Positions 26,036-34,142 of a stretch of 64,000 nt of DNA are shown one piece after another (the first letter of the stretch is position 1; every line of letters begins with the position of its first letter). Below the pieces are notes generated by a model, which saw only the letters and a list, made by a program, of their open reading frames with translations, did not search any database and had not been told where the DNA came from. The DNA lies in the NCBI GenBank assembly GCA_036266975.1, contig DATAWZ010000106.1:1-64000 (forward strand), written 5' to 3'. The position numbers and the translations under genes are program-made. Origin of the DNA: DATAWZ01 sp036266975. Lineage in GTDB: Bacteria > Actinomycetota > Thermoleophilia > Solirubrobacterales > Solirubrobacteraceae.

Positions 26036-26236
26036 TCACGCCAGCGTGTAACCGGCCCGCAGGACCGCGGCACGGACGGCGTCCTCGTCGGCGTCCTGTC
26101 CGCGTACGGCCACGCGGCCGGTCTCGAGATCGACCTGCACCTCACGCACGCCGGGAACCGCGCTGACCTCCTCGGTCACCGCGGCGACGCAGTGCGCGCA
26201 GGTCATGCCCGAGACCTCGTAGACCCGCTCGCTCAT
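26036..26236 (-). CDS. copZ: CopZ-like copper chaperone (HMA domain)
   Basis: 66 residues, one ferredoxin-like heavy-metal-associated domain with the metal-binding GMTCAHC loop and the usual beta-alpha-beta pattern (VYEVSG, AVTEEVSAVPGV, EVQVDLETGRVAV, AVRAAVLRAGYTLA). It would carry Cu(I) in the cytoplasm to the copper ATPase encoded 2.2 kb away. ATG 26236 is fixed by an AGGAG at 26243-26247; the upstream in-frame GTG at 26266 would overlap the previous gene. Last gene of the minus-strand run that begins with the cytochrome c gene. Confidence 0.88.
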   Translation of the reverse strand: MSERVYEVSGMTCAHCVAAVTEEVSAVPGVREVQVDLETGRVAVRGQDADEDAVRAAVLRAGYTLA

Positions 26237-26259
26237 CGCCAGCTCCTTTCTCTTCTCGT

Positions 26260-26955
26260 TCACCACGACTCGCCCCCGCCCGCGCCCGCGGCGGCGATGC
26301 GCCGGCGCTGCACGACCACGACGAAGCCGAGCCCGGCGATCACGATCAGCGAGCCGACGATGATCACCGCGACCGGCACCTTGGAGTTGTTGGGCGTCCA
26401 GAAGAGCTGCCCGTTGATGTCACCGTGGGTCGCGCCCACGCTGATCGGCACCTTCCAGTTGAAGATCAACGTGCGCTTGCGCTTGTTCTTCACCTCGGGC
26501 GGAACCGAGGGTGAGAGCCAGTGAATGCGGTGATCGTGCCACAGGAAGGTGGCGGTCTTGTCGACGAGCGCCCACTTCGGCGGATCGCTCGCGCTGGCCG
26601 ACGCCGGGACGGTGATGTCGCCGTAAAAGCTCCGGTTCAGGTAGAAGGCGGGCGAGCGCACGTTCTGCTGCACCGTTCCGTTGGCGAGCAGCCGCGCGTA
26701 CGGCTCGCCCTGGTAGCCGTACACCGTCACGGTCTGACCGGTGTGATTGGTGACCAGCAGCTGGTCGGAGAACTGCTGCACGGCGATCGTCAGGCCCGCC
26801 GGCTTGGGCACCACCGAGGTGATCAGCGAGCGGTAGTCCGGGCTCGAGCCCTGGTCGTTGAACGGGTTCAGGTTGTCGGCCGCGCTCGCGGCGAGCGCCG
26901 CCGGCGCCACGAGCAGCAGCGCGAGCGCGGCCAGGACGCCGGTCAGGCGCCTCAT
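26260..26955 (-). CDS. Exported single-span membrane protein in the cytochrome/copper run
   Basis: 231 residues with a signal peptide (RLTGVLAALALLLVAPAALAA), an extracytoplasmic domain of about 150 residues rich in beta strands (GLTIAVQQFSDQLLVTNHTG, TVTVYGYQGEPYARLLANG, KRTLIFNWKVPISVG) with a possible metal-site stretch FLWHDHRIHWL, and one C-terminal helix (VPVAVIIVGSLIVIAGLGFVVVV) before a basic tail. ATG 26955 overlaps the stop of the upstream gene as ATGA. The function is not known. HDHRIH together with the cytochrome c neighbour suggests metal or redox work outside the membrane. Confidence 0.65.
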   Translation of the reverse strand: MRRLTGVLAALALLLVAPAALAASAADNLNPFNDQGSSPDYRSLITSVVPKPAGLTIAVQQFSDQLLVTNHTGQTVTVYGYQGEPYARLLANGTVQQNVRSPAFYLNRSFYGDITVPASASASDPPKWALVDKTATFLWHDHRIHWLSPSVPPEVKNKRKRTLIFNWKVPISVGATHGDINGQLFWTPNNSKVPVAVIIVGSLIVIAGLGFVVVVQRRRIAAAGAGGGESW

Positions 26956-28373
26956 GTGCCGACCGCCGAGAGCAGCCACAGGCCGAAGCTGGTGAACGCG
27001 ACCATCACCACCAGCATCCAGTATTGCGAGCGCACGGCCTCCTGGGGGTTGCGGTAGATGGCGAGCGCACGGTCGTGGGCGAGGGTGAGGCCGCCGACGT
27101 GCCCAGCGAGGAGCGCCGCGACCTGCACGTACCAGATCGCGGCGAAGGAGATGATCCCGTAATCGATCGACCAATGGCTCGTACCCAGCACGTTGGAGCC
27201 GTTGCCGAGCGGGTCGGAGATCAGGTAGCCCAGCGCCTGCCCCTGCCAGACCAGCAGCGAGAAGTAGTGCGCGAGCGCGTAGGCGAAGCCGATGGGCACG
27301 AGCGTGTGCGCGAAGGTGCGCGACAGCCGCGGGACGTCGTAGCGCGCGGAGACCGTGTTCACGCCGTAGACGCCGATGTAGTAGATCGCGTGGATCAGCA
27401 GCACGCAGACGAGCAGGCCGATGCACCCGGCGATCTCGATCGCCGGCGTGGAGGGATACAGCTGGCTGCCGAAGATGCCGACCAGCTTGGGCTCGGCCCA
27501 GTGCCACACCGGGCCGTTGCTCGCGCCGTCGAAGGTGGTCACGCCGATGAGCGTGCAGACCAGCGTGATCGTGCCCGGCAGCATCTCCAGGTCGGTGATC
27601 CCGCTCAGCGGCCGGCGGTAGTAGCAGACCCCCTCCCGCCACTCCAGCGCAGACAGGCGCGCCACCGTGCCGAAGTAGGCGTTGAAGCCGTCGGCCCGGC
27701 CCGTCCAGGTCTCCACGCCGAACAGCAGCATGCCGGCGACCATCACGATGAAGTAGGCGATCCCCAGCCAGGCGAGCGTCGAGGGCTGGTCGCGGTTGAC
27801 GTAGACGAGCTCCAGGAAGCCGAAGCCGAGCAGCACGAAGATCGACGGCCAGCGGCCCAGGCGCTCGGGGTAGCGCAGCGGCGGGTGCTCGAAGCGCGCC
27901 GGGGCCACGCGCCGGCCGATCCAGCGGATCAGGCGCGCGGTGGCCAGCCACGGCGAGAGCCCGGCGAACAGGTCCCCGACGAACGCGCTGCACACCGGGA
28001 CCCCGACCCAGAAGATGACGTACACGAACGTGACCGCGAGGTTCTCGTTGTACTGCGACTGCTCGCCCGCGAGGCCGGCGTAGACGACGAGCACGAAGCT
28101 GAACACGCCGAGCGCCGGCAGGAGCCACGGCACCGGCGCGGGCAGCGCGAACAGGCGCCGACGCGTGCGGTCCTGGAGCTGCGGCTTGGTCCACATCGTC
28201 GACAGGGCCACGAAGGAGACGACCAGGACGATCGATGCCGTCCAGCCGAACAGCCACGGCGGGATCGGCAGGTCGGCGCGGCCGACGATCCCGTGGGCGG
28301 CCGCCGTCGCCGGGAATGCGAGCAGTGCGGCGGCCGGCACGCCCAGCAGCAGGCGCCGGTGCGTGGTGGTCAT
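26952..28373 (-). CDS. Large polytopic membrane protein (similar proteins often named fenitrothion hydrolase)
   Basis: 473 residues: a signal-like first helix, AHGIVGRADLPIPPWLFGW, then about ten membrane helices (IVLVVSFVALSTMW, WLLPALGVFSFVLVVYAG, VTFVYVIFWVGVPVCSAF, SIFVLLGFGFLELVYV, IAYFIVMVAGMLLFG, GCIGLLVCVLLIHAIYYIG, ALAHYFSLLVWQG and others). From memory, relatives in actinobacteria carry the label fenitrothion hydrolase, transferred from a Burkholderia study; nothing here shows such an activity. It overlaps both neighbours by four bases (ATGA), so the three genes are strictly coupled. The link with a lipoprotein cytochrome c makes a redox or copper-linked membrane role more plausible. 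Confidence 0.65.
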   Translation of the reverse strand: MTTTHRRLLLGVPAAALLAFPATAAAHGIVGRADLPIPPWLFGWTASIVLVVSFVALSTMWTKPQLQDRTRRRLFALPAPVPWLLPALGVFSFVLVVYAGLAGEQSQYNENLAVTFVYVIFWVGVPVCSAFVGDLFAGLSPWLATARLIRWIGRRVAPARFEHPPLRYPERLGRWPSIFVLLGFGFLELVYVNRDQPSTLAWLGIAYFIVMVAGMLLFGVETWTGRADGFNAYFGTVARLSALEWREGVCYYRRPLSGITDLEMLPGTITLVCTLIGVTTFDGASNGPVWHWAEPKLVGIFGSQLYPSTPAIEIAGCIGLLVCVLLIHAIYYIGVYGVNTVSARYDVPRLSRTFAHTLVPIGFAYALAHYFSLLVWQGQALGYLISDPLGNGSNVLGTSHWSIDYGIISFAAIWYVQVAALLAGHVGGLTLAHDRALAIYRNPQEAVRSQYWMLVVMVAFTSFGLWLLSAVGT

Positions 28374-28828
28374 CGGCCGCTCACCGCGTCGATGAACGCG
28401 ATCAGCGCGCTCACCTCGGAGGCGTGGGCCTTCAGGTCGAAGGCCGCGGTGCCGGCGGCCATCAGGCCCGGCGGGTAGCCCGTGACCGTCTGCGCCCCGG
28501 GCTCGGTGATCGCCTGTACGAGCCACGCCCGGTCGGCGGTGAGCGTGCGTCCGCCCTCCAGACGCACCGTGCTGCCGACCAGCCCCCTGAAGGTCGGACC
28601 GGTGCCAGGGCTGCCGTCGAGGGTGTGGCAGCTCGAGCAGCCGTCGGACTCGTACAGCGACTCGCCCTGGCGCACGAGCGGCGAGGGGTGCTCGGGCAGG
28701 ACCGAGGCGATCGTCGCCCCGGGCTGTCCTGCGCCGCAGCCCGCGGCCAGCAGAGAGAGCCCGAGGGCGAGGGCGCCGACCGCGAACCGGGCCGCAGCGG
28801 GGCCGCGATCCGCGGGCGTCCCGACCAT
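28370..28828 (-). CDS. Lipoprotein cytochrome c (CoxB-type cytochrome domain)
   Basis: 152 residues. The signal peptide ends in a lipobox (LLAAGC, Cys31), so the protein is anchored outside the membrane. One heme c site CSSCH at 64-68, followed by LDGSPGTGPTFRGL and a likely distal methionine at 123 in YPPGLMAAG. This arrangement is that of the cytochrome c domain at the C-terminus of caa3-oxidase subunit II, here as a stand-alone lipoprotein. It is the first gene of a minus-strand run of overlapping genes. It probably passes electrons to or from the membrane protein encoded next. Confidence 0.85.
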   Translation of the reverse strand: MVGTPADRGPAAARFAVGALALGLSLLAAGCGAGQPGATIASVLPEHPSPLVRQGESLYESDGCSSCHTLDGSPGTGPTFRGLVGSTVRLEGGRTLTADRAWLVQAITEPGAQTVTGYPPGLMAAGTAAFDLKAHASEVSALIAFIDAVSGR

Positions 28829-29018
28829 TGGCGGCGAGTTTAGTGGCCGGGTGCGCGCCGTCCGCCGGCTGGCCGTGCGGGGGCGCCAGCACGCGCCGCC
28901 AGCAGGGCATTTCGGGACGCGGGCGGGCGCTCTTCTCACCGCCGCGTCGCCGCCGCGCCGCGCGACCGCCGAGCCGCTCCGGCGGGGTCGGCACCGGCGC
29001 TCAGCGATAATCCGCAGG
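28829..29018. other. 190-bp divergent intergenic region
   Basis: Separates the cytochrome/copper run (minus) from the polysaccharide export genes (plus). Apart from the GATAAT near 29006 I see no operator-like repeat, RNA or small gene. Confidence 0.4.
29006..29011 (+). promoter_or_regulatory. -10 box (GATAAT) of the ABC exporter operon
   Basis: GATAAT ends 7 nt before ATG 29019, the spacing expected for a leaderless mRNA. It would be the promoter of the four overlapping genes from 29019 to 32132. Confidence 0.45.
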
Positions 29019-29816
29019 ATGTCCACGCTGCGCGAGTTCGCGCGCCACCGCTACCTCTTCGACCAGATGGTCCGTCGTGAGCTGCGCCAGAAGTACAAGG
29101 GCTCGGCGCTCGGCGTCGTCTGGTACCTGGTCAACCCCCTCGTACTGATGTTCGCGTACAGCGTGATGTTCACCTACGTGCTGCACCGGCCCTTTCAGGT
29201 ACACGACTACGCGCTGTTCGTGCTGCTGGGCATCGTCACCTGGACGTTCTTCCAGAACGCGGTGACCACGGCGGCGACCTCGCTGCTCGACCAGGGCGCG
29301 CTCGTACGCAAGGCGGTCTTCCCGCGCGAGACGATCCCGGCGGCGACGGTCACCGTGCAGCTGGTGATCTTCGTCTCGATCCTCGTGCTGATCGGCCCGA
29401 TCGTGTTCGTCGTGCACGGATCGCTGTCGGTGTGGATCCTGCTGCTGCCCTTCTATGTGGCGCTCATCTACGCCTTCGCGCTCGGGGTCGCGCTCGTCGT
29501 GGCCGTCCTGCACGCCTACTTCCGCGACGTGGCCCCGATCGTCGGCGCCGTGCTGCTGCCGTGGTTCTTCATCACGCCGATCTTCTACCGGGCCCAGCAG
29601 TTCCCGGGGGCGACCCACCACCACTGGATCGAGCCGCTGCTGCGGTGGGCCAACCCGGTGGCGCCGTACGTGGACTCGATCCGCGAGGTCGTCTTCTACG
29701 GGCAGTGGCCGGGCGCGGCGGAGACCGCCTACGTGATCGGCGGCGCGGTGCTCGTGCTCGGCGTCGGCGGGCTGCTGTTCCGGCGCATGGCCGGCGAGCT
29801 GGCGGTCGTCGTCTGA
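29019..29816 (+). CDS. Polysaccharide ABC exporter, permease (Wzm/TagG type)
   Basis: 265 residues of the ABC-2 permease family that exports O-antigen or teichoic-acid chains. It starts with the usual cytoplasmic segment (FARHRYLFDQMVRRELRQKYKGSALGV) and has six helices (LVNPLVLMFAYSVMFTYVL, ALFVLLGIVTWTFFQNAV, VTVQLVIFVSILVLIGPIVF, LLPFYVALIYAFALGVALVVAV, VAPIVGAVLLPWFFITPIFY, YVIGGAVLVLGVGGLLF). The stop overlaps the ATG of the ATPase gene (TGATG). It is the first gene of a four-gene overlapping operon. It would move the finished, lipid-linked glycan across the membrane. Confidence 0.92.
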   Translation: MSTLREFARHRYLFDQMVRRELRQKYKGSALGVVWYLVNPLVLMFAYSVMFTYVLHRPFQVHDYALFVLLGIVTWTFFQNAVTTAATSLLDQGALVRKAVFPRETIPAATVTVQLVIFVSILVLIGPIVFVVHGSLSVWILLLPFYVALIYAFALGVALVVAVLHAYFRDVAPIVGAVLLPWFFITPIFYRAQQFPGATHHHWIEPLLRWANPVAPYVDSIREVVFYGQWPGAAETAYVIGGAVLVLGVGGLLFRRMAGELAVVV

Positions 29817-30592
29817 TGAGCAGCGAGACGTTGCGGCCGGGCGAGATCGTCCTCGAGCGCGCGGTGCGCACGTTCACCGTGCGCGCCGACCGCGGGCGCA
29901 CGCTCAAGGAGCTGATGATCGGCCGGCGCGACCCCGATGGCCCGCCGCCGGTCAAGGCGCTCAACGACGTCTCGCTGCGCATAGAGCCCGGCGAGACGGT
30001 CGGCATCATCGGCCGCAACGGGGCCGGCAAGTCCTCGACGCTGCGGGTCCTCGCCGGGATCATCCCGCTCCAGTCCGGGAGCGTGCGCTGCGAGGGGCGG
30101 ATCGTCTCGCTGCTCGAGGTCGGCGCCGGCTTCGGGCGGGACTTCTCCGGGCGCGAGAACATCTTCCTCTCCTGCGCGCTGCACGGGCTCGGCCGCACGG
30201 AGATCGAGGATCGCATCGACGCGATCATCGAGTTCTCCGAGCTCGGGCACTTCATCGACGTGCCCGTGCGCACCTACTCCTCGGGCATGTTCGTGCGGCT
30301 GGGCTTCGCGATCACCGCCCATCTGGACGCCGACATCCTGCTGCTCGACGAGGTGCTCGCCGTCGGCGACGAGGCCTTCCAGCTCAAGTGCGAGCGGCAC
30401 GTGATGGCCAAGGTGCACGACGGGGCCACGCTCGTGCTCGTCTCCCACGATGCCGACCTGGTCGAGCGCACGTGCGAGCGGATCGTCGTGCTCGACGGCG
30501 GCGCGGTCGTGTTCGACGGCCCGGCCGCCACGGGCCTGCCCTTCTACCACGAGCTGATGGGCACCGCGACGCCCGCGGAGGCGATCCCGTGA
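29816..30592 (+). CDS. Polysaccharide ABC exporter, ATPase (Wzt/TagH type)
   Basis: 258 residues. Walker A GRNGAGKS (67-74), the family-specific signature YSSGM (154-158) and Walker B ILLLDEV (174-180) with the H-loop LVLVSHDADLV. The N-terminal strand before the P-loop (VLERAVRTFTVRADRGRTLKEL) is typical of O-antigen/teichoic exporters. It stops soon after the nucleotide domain, so it lacks the C-terminal carbohydrate-binding domain of the longer Wzt proteins; recognition of the chain end is therefore not expected. GTGA overlap with the next gene. Confidence 0.92.
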   Translation: MSSETLRPGEIVLERAVRTFTVRADRGRTLKELMIGRRDPDGPPPVKALNDVSLRIEPGETVGIIGRNGAGKSSTLRVLAGIIPLQSGSVRCEGRIVSLLEVGAGFGRDFSGRENIFLSCALHGLGRTEIEDRIDAIIEFSELGHFIDVPVRTYSSGMFVRLGFAITAHLDADILLLDEVLAVGDEAFQLKCERHVMAKVHDGATLVLVSHDADLVERTCERIVVLDGGAVVFDGPAATGLPFYHELMGTATPAEAIP

Positions 30593-31068
30593 AGCCCGAG
30601 CAGGCGCTCGCGCACGCCCGCGAGCAGGCCCGGGCCGCGCGCGAACGCGGCGAGTACTCCGAGGACCTCTCGGGCTTTCAGGTTCAGGTGCCCGACCGCC
30701 GCTCGCACGAGCAGCTCGTCGAGTGGGCGCTGATCGAGCCCGACCTCGACCTGGTGCGCTCCACGCGGGCGTGGGGGGCGCCGATCACGGCGCTCAAGCG
30801 CGGCGCGGTGCACGTGCTGCGCCAGTACCTGGCCCAGATCGAGTCCCAGCAGTCGCGCTTCAACGTGCACATGCTCGTGCGCGTGGCCGAGCTCGAGGAT
30901 CGCATGGCCGATCTGGAGCAGTGGGCCGGACGCCGTGAGCCCGGCGAGTACGGGCGCGTCGATCCCGACGGCGCCGCCGCGCGCCTGGCCCGCGACCTCG
31001 ACGTCCAGCCCGCCGGCGGCGATGAGCTGCCCGAGCGCCATCGCCCGGACCTGCCGCCGGCGCCGTGA
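30589..31068 (+). CDS. Stand-alone helical linker-like protein of the glycan locus
   Basis: 159 residues from GTG 30589 (GTGA overlap with the ATPase stop). The part PITALKRGAVHVLRQYLAQ-IESQQSRFNVHMLVRVAELEDRM resembles the helical segment found in front of the catalytic domain in many polysaccharide methyltransferases and glycosyltransferases (pattern P-x-LKR...QQxxFN...LxxLE). Here it stands alone and ends in a Pro-rich tail. No catalytic motif is seen. It sits between the exporter ATPase and a glycosyltransferase and overlaps both, so a scaffolding or chain-length role is possible but unproven. Confidence 0.6.
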   Translation: MKPEQALAHAREQARAARERGEYSEDLSGFQVQVPDRRSHEQLVEWALIEPDLDLVRSTRAWGAPITALKRGAVHVLRQYLAQIESQQSRFNVHMLVRVAELEDRMADLEQWAGRREPGEYGRVDPDGAAARLARDLDVQPAGGDELPERHRPDLPPAP

Positions 31069-32132
31069 ACGTCCATCAGATCCTCTCCGGGGCCGGTCCC
31101 GTCGACGCGGTCACCAGCCAGGCGCGCACGATGCGCCGGCTGATGCGCGATTGGGGCTGGGGCGGCGTCGACGTCGCGAGCTCAATCGACCCGCGGATGG
31201 GGCGCGCGGTGCGTCCGCTGCGCGCGCTGAACCCCGCTCGGAGCGACGTGCTGCTCGTCCACTACTCGGCCTACGCCCCCAAGCTCGAGCGCTTCCTGGA
31301 GCTGCCGAACCCCAAGCTGTTGATCTCGCACAACGTCACCCCCGCGCGGTGGTTCTGGGATGTCGACCCGCACCTCGCGATCCACTGCTCGCTCGGGCGC
31401 CAGCGGCTGCCGCGCTTCGTGCAGGCGGTCGACCTCGCCGCGGGGGTGTCGGCCTTCAACGCCGCCGAGCTGCGCCAGGCCGGCGCGCGCGAGACGACCG
31501 TGATCCCGATCCATTTCGACCCGGCCCGGCTCGGCGCCTGCGGGCCCGACCGCGACCCCGATCCCGACCACCCGCCGGTGATCCTGTTCGTGGGGCGCCT
31601 GACCCCGCACAAGCGCCAGGACGAGCTGATCCGCGCCTTTGCCCTGTTTCGCCGGCACCGCTCGCCCCAGGCGCGCCTGGAGCTGGTCGGCGAGCCGGTC
31701 AACGAGGACTACGGCGCCGCGCTGGCCGCCCTCGCGGAGGAGCTTGCCCCGGGCGCGGTCCGCTTCGGGCGTGGGCTCTCGGACGAGGCGCTCGCCGACC
31801 GCTACCGCTCCGCGCACGTGCTGTGCTGCCTGTCCGAGCACGAGGGCTTCTGCATCCCGTTGCTCGAGGCCTTTCACTTCGGCGTGCCGGTCGTCGCGCG
31901 GCCGGCCGGCGGCGTCCCGGAGGTGGCCGGCGACGCGGCGCTGCTCGTCCCCGACCGCGACCCGGCCGTCGTGGCCGAGCTGCTCGAGCTGGCCGCCGGG
32001 GACGCCGAGCTGCGCGCCGACCTGCGCACCCGCGGGCGCGCCCGGGTGGCGGCCTACGATCCCGGCGCGACCGCCCGGGCGCTGCGCGCAGCGGTCGAAC
32101 GGGTCGCCGCCGCGCGCAACGGCTGCGCCTGA
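31065..32132 (+). CDS. Family 4 glycosyltransferase
   Basis: 355 residues with the GT-B fold of retaining GT4 enzymes. The C-terminal nucleotide-sugar domain is clear: VILFVGRLTPHKRQDELIRAF, LELVGEPVNEDY, the EHEGFCIPLLEAFHFGVPVVA block (the E-x7-E motif) and GGVPEVAGDAALLV. The N-terminal domain includes LLISHNVTPARWFW. GTG 31065 overlaps the preceding stop. Last gene of the exporter operon, followed 16 bp later by a convergent gene. The sugar it transfers is not predictable. Confidence 0.9.
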   Translation: MNVHQILSGAGPVDAVTSQARTMRRLMRDWGWGGVDVASSIDPRMGRAVRPLRALNPARSDVLLVHYSAYAPKLERFLELPNPKLLISHNVTPARWFWDVDPHLAIHCSLGRQRLPRFVQAVDLAAGVSAFNAAELRQAGARETTVIPIHFDPARLGACGPDRDPDPDHPPVILFVGRLTPHKRQDELIRAFALFRRHRSPQARLELVGEPVNEDYGAALAALAEELAPGAVRFGRGLSDEALADRYRSAHVLCCLSEHEGFCIPLLEAFHFGVPVVARPAGGVPEVAGDAALLVPDRDPAVVAELLELAAGDAELRADLRTRGRARVAAYDPGATARALRAAVERVAAARNGCA

Positions 32133-32148
32133 GCCGTCGGGGCCCAGC

Positions 32149-32730
32149 TCAGGCGCGCAGCTCGGTGACGCTGCGGTACTGCGTCACCCGCTGTGAGGCG
32201 CCGGCGCGCAGGCCGGCGTCGGCGGCCAGCCTCCCGAGCTCGGCCAGCGAGCGCTCGCGGCCGCCGGTGTAGGCGAGCATGCGCAGCCCCATCTCGATGC
32301 TCGCGGCGGACTCGCGGGCGGCGAGGTCCTCCCAGAACTCGCGCCCGTAGGTCTGCGGGTAGGCCGGTCGTCCGCTGCGCACCGCGTCGAGCAGGTGCAG
32401 CGCCGACAGGTCGGCACGCCCCGTGGCGCCCTCGATGTCCAGCCACGCCCTCGCGCCGCCCGCATGGCCCTCGCGCAGCTGCTCTCCCAGATCGGTGAGC
32501 GACAGGGCGCCCGTGGGGCCGCGCTGCAGCGCCCCGATCGCAACCAGGTGATCGGCGAGCCGGCCGAGCGCGTCGGGATCGCCGCGGGTGCGTTCGGCCA
32601 GCGCCCCGACCGAGTCGGCGCCCTGCGCGAGATGATCGGCCAGGTGCAGCGTGGCCGCCACCCGCAGCGCGATCGGGGTGAACAGGTCCGCCATCGCGGA
32701 CAGCTGTGACGGAAGCTCCTCGTCGGCCAC
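32149..32730 (-). pseudogene. O-methyltransferase with its SAM-binding domain deleted
   Basis: 193 residues that match the two ends of the class of SAM-dependent O-methyltransferases acting on hydroxyl groups. The N-terminal dimerisation domain is present (ADLFTPIALRVAATLHLADH, LGRLADHLVAIGALQ, GREFWEDLAARE) and so is the C-terminal piece (RMLAYTGGRERSLAELGRLAADAGL). The middle, which should hold the GxGxG SAM motif and the catalytic His (about 140 residues), is missing: SAASIE is followed directly by MGLRML. The frame is kept. It cannot bind SAM, so it is a decayed gene or a dimerisation-only protein. GTG 32730 is the likely start; the frame is open further upstream. Confidence 0.65.
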
Positions 32731-32928
32731 GGCCAGCCACCATAGCCAGCGGACGCGTCGGCCACGCCCTCGCGTGTCGCGGAGGCCAGAGCCGATGGGC
32801 GCGGCCCGCATGACCACCTCCCAGTTGAAGCCGACGTTGAGCGCGCTGCGCGCGACGGGCCCGTCAACCGCGCACGCAGACGGGCACGGCAGCCGGTGGG
32901 CCGCGCAGATTGCGCGATGCTGCTGCGC

Positions 32929-32934
32929 TAGCCT
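32929..32934 (+). promoter_or_regulatory. -10 box (TAGCCT) of the glycosyltransferase gene at 32943
   Basis: TAGCCT ends 8 nt before ATG 32943. The rest of the 210-bp divergent gap shows no other clear element. Confidence 0.4.
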
Positions 32935-32942
32935 GGGGACGC

Positions 32943-34142
32943 ATGCTCGAGGAGCGCGCCCCCGGGGCGGAGACGGATCCTCCTGGCGGCCCGGCGCCCA
33001 GGGTAGCCCTCGTCGGACCGGTGCACCCGCACACTGGCGGCGGTGCGCAGTTCAACACGCCGCTCCTGGCGGCAATGCGCGAGCGTGGGCCAGTCGAGGC
33101 GATCAGCTGGAAGCGCCTGTACCCGCCGATCCTCGAGCGGCGCGTGATCCAGGGCCGCTCGTCGATCGACGTCGAATCGCAGTCGATCCAAGCGCAGCAG
33201 GCCCGCGAGCTGCTCGACTGGCCGAACCCCATCTCCTGGGAGCGCACACTGCGCCAGATCGAGCGCTCGGGGTCTCGGGCGATGATTCTCCCGTGGATGC
33301 ACCCGGTGATGGCGCCGCCGTATCTGTACCTGCTCGCGCGCCGCGGCCCGTCGCTTCGCGCGGTGATCATCTGCCACAACGTCATGCCGCACGAGATGTT
33401 CCGCGGCGCGCGCCAGCTCAGCCGCGCGGTGTTCTCGCGAGCCGACCTGCTCGTCACCCACGCACCCCAGCAGCCAGGTGAGCTCGAGGCCCTCGGGGTC
33501 AGGCACGTCCGCCGGGTCGACACCGTTCATCCGCGCTTCCCATGCGAGGCCTTCGCCCCGCCGGCGACCGCGGAAGAGGTCGCCGAGGAGCGCGCGCGGC
33601 AGGGCTCGCCCGACCTCCTGTTGCTCATCTTCGGCGCGATCCGTCCCTACAAAGGGGTCGACATCGCTCTGGAGGCAGTCGCGCGCCTGGACCGCTCCCG
33701 CTCGATACGGCTCGTCATCGCCGGCCACTGCTGGAACGGTGGCGCTCCGCTGCGCGAACAGATCGCCCGCCTGGGGCTCGGGGACCGCGTCGAGGTGAGG
33801 GACCGATTCGTCCCGCACGAGGAGGCCGCGCTGCTGTTCTGCAGTGCCGATGCCTGCGTGCTGCCGTATCGCGCCGCCACCCAGTCGGGCGTCGTGCAGC
33901 TGAGCTTCTCCTACGGCACGCCCGTCGTCGCCACGCGGGTCGGCGGTCTGCCGTACGCGATCGAGGACGGCGTGGACGGCTTGCTGTGCCCGCCGGAGGA
34001 TCCAGACGCGATCACCCGCGCGATCGAGCGCGTGGCCGCGGAGAAGGACACGCTGGCCGGCGGGGTGCGCAGCAACGACTGGAAGTACTCGGTGACGCGC
34101 TACGTCGATCGCATCAACGAGGCGGTCGCGCAGCTGCAGTGA
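32943..34142 (+). CDS. Family 4 glycosyltransferase
   Basis: 399 residues, GT-B fold. N-terminal domain: RVALVGPVHPHTGGGAQFN and VIICHNVMPHEMF. C-terminal domain: LLLLIFGAIRPYKGVDIALEA, VRDRFVPHEEAALLFCSADACVLPY and the sugar-nucleotide block SGVVQLSFSYGTPVVATRVGGLP. ATG 32943 is 8 nt behind a TAGCCT box; an upstream in-frame ATG at 32910 lies before that box. The 3' end overlaps the convergent heptose-phosphatase gene by 29 bp. Acceptor and donor are unknown, but the place next to the heptose genes makes heptose transfer a reasonable guess. Confidence 0.88.
   Translation: MLEERAPGAETDPPGGPAPRVALVGPVHPHTGGGAQFNTPLLAAMRERGPVEAISWKRLYPPILERRVIQGRSSIDVESQSIQAQQARELLDWPNPISWERTLRQIERSGSRAMILPWMHPVMAPPYLYLLARRGPSLRAVIICHNVMPHEMFRGARQLSRAVFSRADLLVTHAPQQPGELEALGVRHVRRVDTVHPRFPCEAFAPPATAEEVAEERARQGSPDLLLLIFGAIRPYKGVDIALEAVARLDRSRSIRLVIAGHCWNGGAPLREQIARLGLGDRVEVRDRFVPHEEAALLFCSADACVLPYRAATQSGVVQLSFSYGTPVVATRVGGLPYAIEDGVDGLLCPPEDPDAITRAIERVAAEKDTLAGGVRSNDWKYSVTRYVDRINEAVAQLQ

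Noticed and set aside
26952..28373. A functional claim of pesticide hydrolysis for the 473-residue membrane protein
   Set aside because: The name fenitrothion hydrolase seems to come from transferred annotation; topology and neighbours (cytochrome c, copper genes) do not support it.
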